Shown: positions 6,236-8,841 of the stretch, piece by piece | Layout of the letters: each line of letters opens with the position of its first letter | Position numbering within the stretch: position 1 is the stretch's first letter | NCBI GenBank assembly: GCA_025057245.1 | Contig: JANWYC010000032.1 | Location: forward strand, 1 to 8,841 | Direction of reading: 5' to 3' | Source of the DNA: Aquificaceae bacterium | Lineage (GTDB): Bacteria; Aquificota; Aquificia; Aquificales; Aquificaceae | DNA: 8,841 nucleotides | Notes under the pieces: model-generated | Database searches by the model: none | Told to the model about the DNA's origin: nothing | What the model saw: only the letters and a program-made list of their open reading frames with translations | Program-made: the position numbers and the translations under genes

Positions 6236-6367
6236 ATGCAACAAAAGACTAAGTTATTATCGTCCAATAAATCTCTCGTCTCTGATTCACAAGGGTTTTA
6301 CGAAGGCTCAAATCCTGAATTTGTTGATTATCAAGCATCAGAAAAAGCAAATTCTAACGCCTACTAA
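6236..6367 (+). CDS. Doubtful small ORF, 43 codons
   Basis: ATG at 6236 runs to TAA at 6365-6367. An in-frame GTG at 6227 would add three residues. The product would be hydrophilic and rich in Ser, Asn and Gln (start MQQKTKLLSSNKSLVSDSQG), with no membrane segment and no recognised motif. There is no Shine-Dalgarno, and the codon choice (many CAA, TCA and AAT) differs from the neighbouring genes. The end lies 60 bp before trpS. A chance frame in AT-rich spacer is the likelier explanation. Confidence 0.12.
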   Translation: MQQKTKLLSSNKSLVSDSQGFYEGSNPEFVDYQASEKANSNAY

Positions 6368-6413
6368 AACTTCAGTGTAGCATAATTCACAACAATAAAT
6401 TAGCTTTCTGTTC

Positions 6414-6419
6414 TATACT
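6414..6419 (+). promoter_or_regulatory. -10 promoter element for trpS
   Basis: TATACT (5 of 6 to TATAAT) lies eight bases before the trpS ATG, which predicts a leader of about 2 nt. No good -35 stands at 16-18 bases upstream. No Shine-Dalgarno precedes the ATG. Confidence 0.4.
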
Positions 6420-6427
6420 ATAAAGCC

Positions 6428-7612
6428 ATGAGAGTTCTGAGTGGTATGAGACCAACGGGCAGACTACACTTAGGGCACTACTTTGGAGTTATCAAAAACT
6501 GGGTAGAACTGCAAGAAGGTCATGAGACCTTTTTTATGGTGGCGGATTGGCACGCACTTACCACTGCGTATAAAAAGTCAGAAGAGATTCCTAAAAACGT
6601 AGAAGAGATGCTAATAGACTGGATTGCTCTTGGTATAGACCCAAACAAGAGCGTCATTTTTCAACAGTCAAAGGTAAAGGAACATGCGGAGCTATTCCTA
6701 ATATTTTCTATGATAACGCCAAAAAGCTGGCTGGAGTGGAACCCCACTTATAAAGACACCAAGTATAACATTTTAAAGCTTGTGGACCTTGACCTTATGT
6801 TTAAAGGTGGTCTAAGAGACCATGTGAAAACCTTTGTGGCAAAACTGCCATACAAAGTGGAAGACTTTGAAGCTCTTGAGGAACACCTTCTTGACAATAT
6901 AACGGAAGCTCTGATACACGCACTTTTTGAAGGCTACTTAGACAAGGAAATACTTAAAGAGCTTAACGTGTCAAAGAGAGACTTTTATGACACAGACACT
7001 TATGGCTTTCTTGGATACCCAGTGCTTCAGGCAGTGGACATACTCATATACAAGGCTGAGGCAGTGCCAGTGGGAGAAGACCAACTCCCTCACGTGGAGC
7101 TCTCTAGGGAGATTGCAAGAAGGTTCAACGGTCTTTACGGTGATACCTTCCCAGAGCCTCAGGCACTTCTTACAGAAACGCCAAGACTTCCCGGCACTGA
7201 CGGCAGGAAGATGAGTAAGTCTTACAACAATGCCATATACTTTGCAGACACAGAAGAGGAAGTGAGAAAAAAGGTTATGAGCTTTTTCACGGACCCTCAA
7301 AAACTACGCAAAGGAGACCCAGGAAGACCCCATCTGTGCCCAGTTTTCTTTTATCACAAGTTCCTTACCTATCCATATAGATTGGAGGAGATAGAAAATG
7401 ACTGTAAAAGTGGAAAACTTGGCTGTGTAGACTGCAAAAGGCTTATGTTAGAAGGGTTGGAAAACCTACTTAAACCTCTAAGAGAGAGAAGAGAAGAGAT
7501 ATATAAAAACAAGCGGAACTTACCAGACATAATAGAAAGTGGAACGAAAAAAGCAAGAGAAATAGCCATCAAAACAATGGAAGAGGTCAGGCAAAAGCTG
7601 AAAGTGGGATGA
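6428..7612 (+). CDS. trpS: Tryptophanyl-tRNA synthetase
   Basis: A class I synthetase that charges tRNATrp in the cytoplasm. SGMRPTGRLHLGHYFG at 5-20 carries the HIGH-type motif (HLGH 14-17), VADWHALTT at 38-46 is the usual following block, YPVLQAVDILIYKAEAVPVGEDQLPHVELSREIARRFN at 197-234 is the tryptophan-site half, and GRKMSKS at 259-265 is the KMSKS loop. At 394 residues it is about 60 longer than the usual 325-335. The extra material lies between about 112 and 190, inside the catalytic domain. The C-terminal part has C304-x21-C326-x6-C333-x2-C336, closely matching the iron-sulfur motif (C-x22-C-x6-C-x2-C) described for Thermotoga maritima TrpRS. The start is the ATG at 6428 and homology begins directly there. 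The stop overlaps the next gene by 4 bp (ATGA). It is divergent from moaC across the 1-kb gap. Confidence 0.96.
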   Translation: MRVLSGMRPTGRLHLGHYFGVIKNWVELQEGHETFFMVADWHALTTAYKKSEEIPKNVEEMLIDWIALGIDPNKSVIFQQSKVKEHAELFLIFSMITPKSWLEWNPTYKDTKYNILKLVDLDLMFKGGLRDHVKTFVAKLPYKVEDFEALEEHLLDNITEALIHALFEGYLDKEILKELNVSKRDFYDTDTYGFLGYPVLQAVDILIYKAEAVPVGEDQLPHVELSREIARRFNGLYGDTFPEPQALLTETPRLPGTDGRKMSKSYNNAIYFADTEEEVRKKVMSFFTDPQKLRKGDPGRPHLCPVFFYHKFLTYPYRLEEIENDCKSGKLGCVDCKRLMLEGLENLLKPLRERREEIYKNKRNLPDIIESGTKKAREIAIKTMEEVRQKLKVG

Positions 7613-8634
7613 TATTTATAGTTCTGATGCTCATTCTTTTCATTCTTTACCTTCTCTTCGTAGAACTCTACCCAGTAAAGAGGATAAAAGTTAAACCTTC
7701 GGAGGGTAGCTTACAAAGCATTCCAGACCTTTATGTGTATGCCTTCCAAATACACTTACACAGTCAGTTTTCTTACGACTCTCTTGGAAAGCCAGAGGAC
7801 ATAATCAGAAAGGCGGAGCAGGAAAACATAGATTATGTAATAGTTACAGACCACGACACTGACGCTATAAAGAACTTTGCGGGAGACAGACTTATAGCTG
7901 GCGTAGAAAAAAAGGTGCTCGGCGAAGGCGGGGCTATTTTAGGTGACCTTTTGGAAGTGGAAGACCTTAAAGTAGTCGCTCACCCCTTTAAAAAAAGATA
8001 CCGCTGGAAGTTGGAATTACCCAAAGAATACCTGTTTGAGCTGATTGACCTAAAGGATGCCATCCTTGAGAGGAAGACACTTCTTCTGTTTTTGTTGCCG
8101 TCTCTGGTCTTGAAAGCCTTTTTCTCTAAAAAACTTGCACTACAAAGCCTAAAAAAAATGCTCAAGCCAGAAAGATACGCAAAACTATACCTACGTATGA
8201 ACATAGAAAACCAAGTAGTGGGCGGTCTTGACCACCATGTAAAGGTTTATGTAAGAGAAGTGGGCGTGCGGTTTCTCTTTCCAGACTACTCTGATAGCTT
8301 TAGGCTTCTTAGAAACTTTTTACTTACAAGCACAAAGGTAGTAAACAAGGAGGAATTCCCAAGAGCTCTCAAGAAGGGTATGACTGTTATATCCTTTGAG
8401 GAAAAGCCTACCATTTACTGGAAGGAAGAGGGGTTTCTTAAAATATTACCGCCTTACAAGTGCTTGCTTTTGCAGGTTGGGAAAGAGAGTGAGGCATGGT
8501 ATAAAGGTTCTTTCTTTCAAATAAAGCCAGAAAAAGGCATAAGCTTCTTTATAGGTTATACTTATAGTTTTGAACTCGTTGGTCTTTACTTTGGGCTAAA
8601 GCCAATATTCGTTATACGTTGGAAGGAGGCTTAA
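7609..8634 (+). CDS. Membrane-anchored PHP-domain metal-dependent hydrolase
   Basis: Residues 2-20 are a single hydrophobic helix at the N terminus, followed by YPVKRIKVK; the basic residues after it suggest that the body stays on the cytoplasmic side. The PHP (polymerase and histidinol phosphatase) metal-site pattern follows: FQIHLHSQFSYDSLG with H49 and H51 (and D57), VIVTDHDTD with D81/H82, GVEKK with E100, VVAHPFKKR with H125, and GLDHHVK with D208 and H210. All canonical ligand positions are present, so a metal-dependent phosphoesterase is likely. The substrate cannot be inferred. A second hydrophobic stretch (157-172, LLLFLLPSLVLKAFF) lies between motifs III and IV, where it may be a membrane-facing helix. 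The last about 120 residues match nothing I know. The ATG overlaps the trpS stop by 4 bp, so the two genes are co-transcribed and probably translationally coupled. Confidence 0.8.
   Translation: MIFIVLMLILFILYLLFVELYPVKRIKVKPSEGSLQSIPDLYVYAFQIHLHSQFSYDSLGKPEDIIRKAEQENIDYVIVTDHDTDAIKNFAGDRLIAGVEKKVLGEGGAILGDLLEVEDLKVVAHPFKKRYRWKLELPKEYLFELIDLKDAILERKTLLLFLLPSLVLKAFFSKKLALQSLKKMLKPERYAKLYLRMNIENQVVGGLDHHVKVYVREVGVRFLFPDYSDSFRLLRNFLLTSTKVVNKEEFPRALKKGMTVISFEEKPTIYWKEEGFLKILPPYKCLLLQVGKESEAWYKGSFFQIKPEKGISFFIGYTYSFELVGLYFGLKPIFVIRWKEA
8621..8629 (+). promoter_or_regulatory. Strong Shine-Dalgarno of the last gene
   Basis: GGAAGGAGG lies within the end of the PHP-domain gene, six bases before the ATG at 8636. 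It is the best ribosome-binding site in the window and fixes the start of the last gene. Confidence 0.75.
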
Positions 8635-8635
8635 G

Positions 8636-8841
8636 ATGGAAGAGTTTCCTTTGCCTGAGGATGTTAAACGGAAGGTGCTTGAGAAAATATCCAACAAAGC
8701 ACTTGGATTAAAGGCTCTTGAATACATAAGCGTTGTAAGACGCGAGGATGGTAGCCTTTGGGTGAAAGAGAACTTTGAGGAGACAGACAATCACGCCCTT
8801 TGGTTTACAGTGCTTGCCTGCGTTAACTACGCTCAGAGACT
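8636..8841 (+). CDS. Unrecognised protein, partial (3' end beyond window)
   Basis: The first 68 codons of an open frame that runs off the window. It starts one base after the PHP-domain stop codon and has a strong Shine-Dalgarno, so it belongs to the trpS operon. The visible part (MEEFPLPEDVKRKVLEKISN, then a KALEYISVVRREDGSLWVKE stretch and HALWFTVLACVNYAQR) is soluble-looking, with an acidic-basic helical start and a beta hairpin-like middle. I do not recognise the family, and no catalytic motif is visible. Confidence 0.75.
   Translation, partial: MEEFPLPEDVKRKVLEKISNKALGLKALEYISVVRREDGSLWVKENFEETDNHALWFTVLACVNYAQR

Larger units (their letters stand above)
6061..6427. other. AT-rich region upstream of trpS with no convincing gene
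   Basis: If copy 2 is a guide RNA, its guide would be the first bases here. Otherwise the stretch holds a short palindrome TTCAAG-CA-CTTGAA (6095-6108), one exact DnaA-box sequence on the minus strand (6226-6234), a doubtful 43-codon open frame (6236-6367) and the trpS -10 element. No tRNA, T-box leader or terminator is recognised. Confidence 0.5.

Noticed and set aside
6971..7300. Open frames in other frames across trpS and the PHP gene
   Set aside because: They are shadows of strongly supported genes, with no motifs and no start signals.

Overview
The window looks like chromosome from a thermophilic bacterium, most likely of the Aquificales (Hydrogenobacter/Thermocrinis-like). The basis is heavy use of AGA/AGG for Arg and ATA for Ile, many short genes on alternating strands, and the character of the proteins. 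The assignment is an inference from style, not a database match.

Layout. On the left, minus strand, are a partial membrane-anchored SurA/PpiD-type chaperone (runs off the window start) and gatB. Divergent from gatB, with 15 bp between the start codons, is rdgB, followed by a low-molecular-weight phosphatase/ArsC-like protein that lacks the nucleophilic cysteine. Next is a wrecked IS200/IS605-type tnpB 3' end, still carrying its structured right-end/guide-RNA region. Then, on the minus strand, come dprA and, upstream of it, moaC with a roughly 105-residue C-terminal extension; the two overlap by 17 bp. About 1,020 bp without a convincing gene follows. On the plus strand are trpS (large insertion and a four-cysteine Fe-S type motif), a membrane-anchored PHP-domain protein overlapping trpS by 4 bp, and the start of an unrecognised gene behind a strong Shine-Dalgarno.

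The 1-kb gap between the divergent moaC and trpS is the most informative non-coding part. It holds a 302-bp MITE-like element with 12-bp terminal inverted repeats and a 5-bp direct repeat (TATTA) on both sides. It also holds a second, solo copy (about 88% identical over 115 nt) of the structured region that follows the dead tnpB. In the solo copy the terminal hairpin is fully Watson-Crick where the tnpB-linked copy has a G-U pair.

The housekeeping genes cover amidotransferase-based tRNA charging (gatB), nucleotide-pool cleansing (rdgB), DNA uptake/recombination (dprA), molybdenum cofactor synthesis (moaC) and Trp-tRNA charging (trpS); they do not form one pathway. A repeated regulatory pattern is visible: all five genes that open a transcription unit have a TANNNT -10-like hexamer ending 6-10 nt before the start codon and no clear Shine-Dalgarno. 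This suggests leaderless or near-leaderless mRNAs. The downstream genes instead show a ribosome-binding site or an overlapping start.
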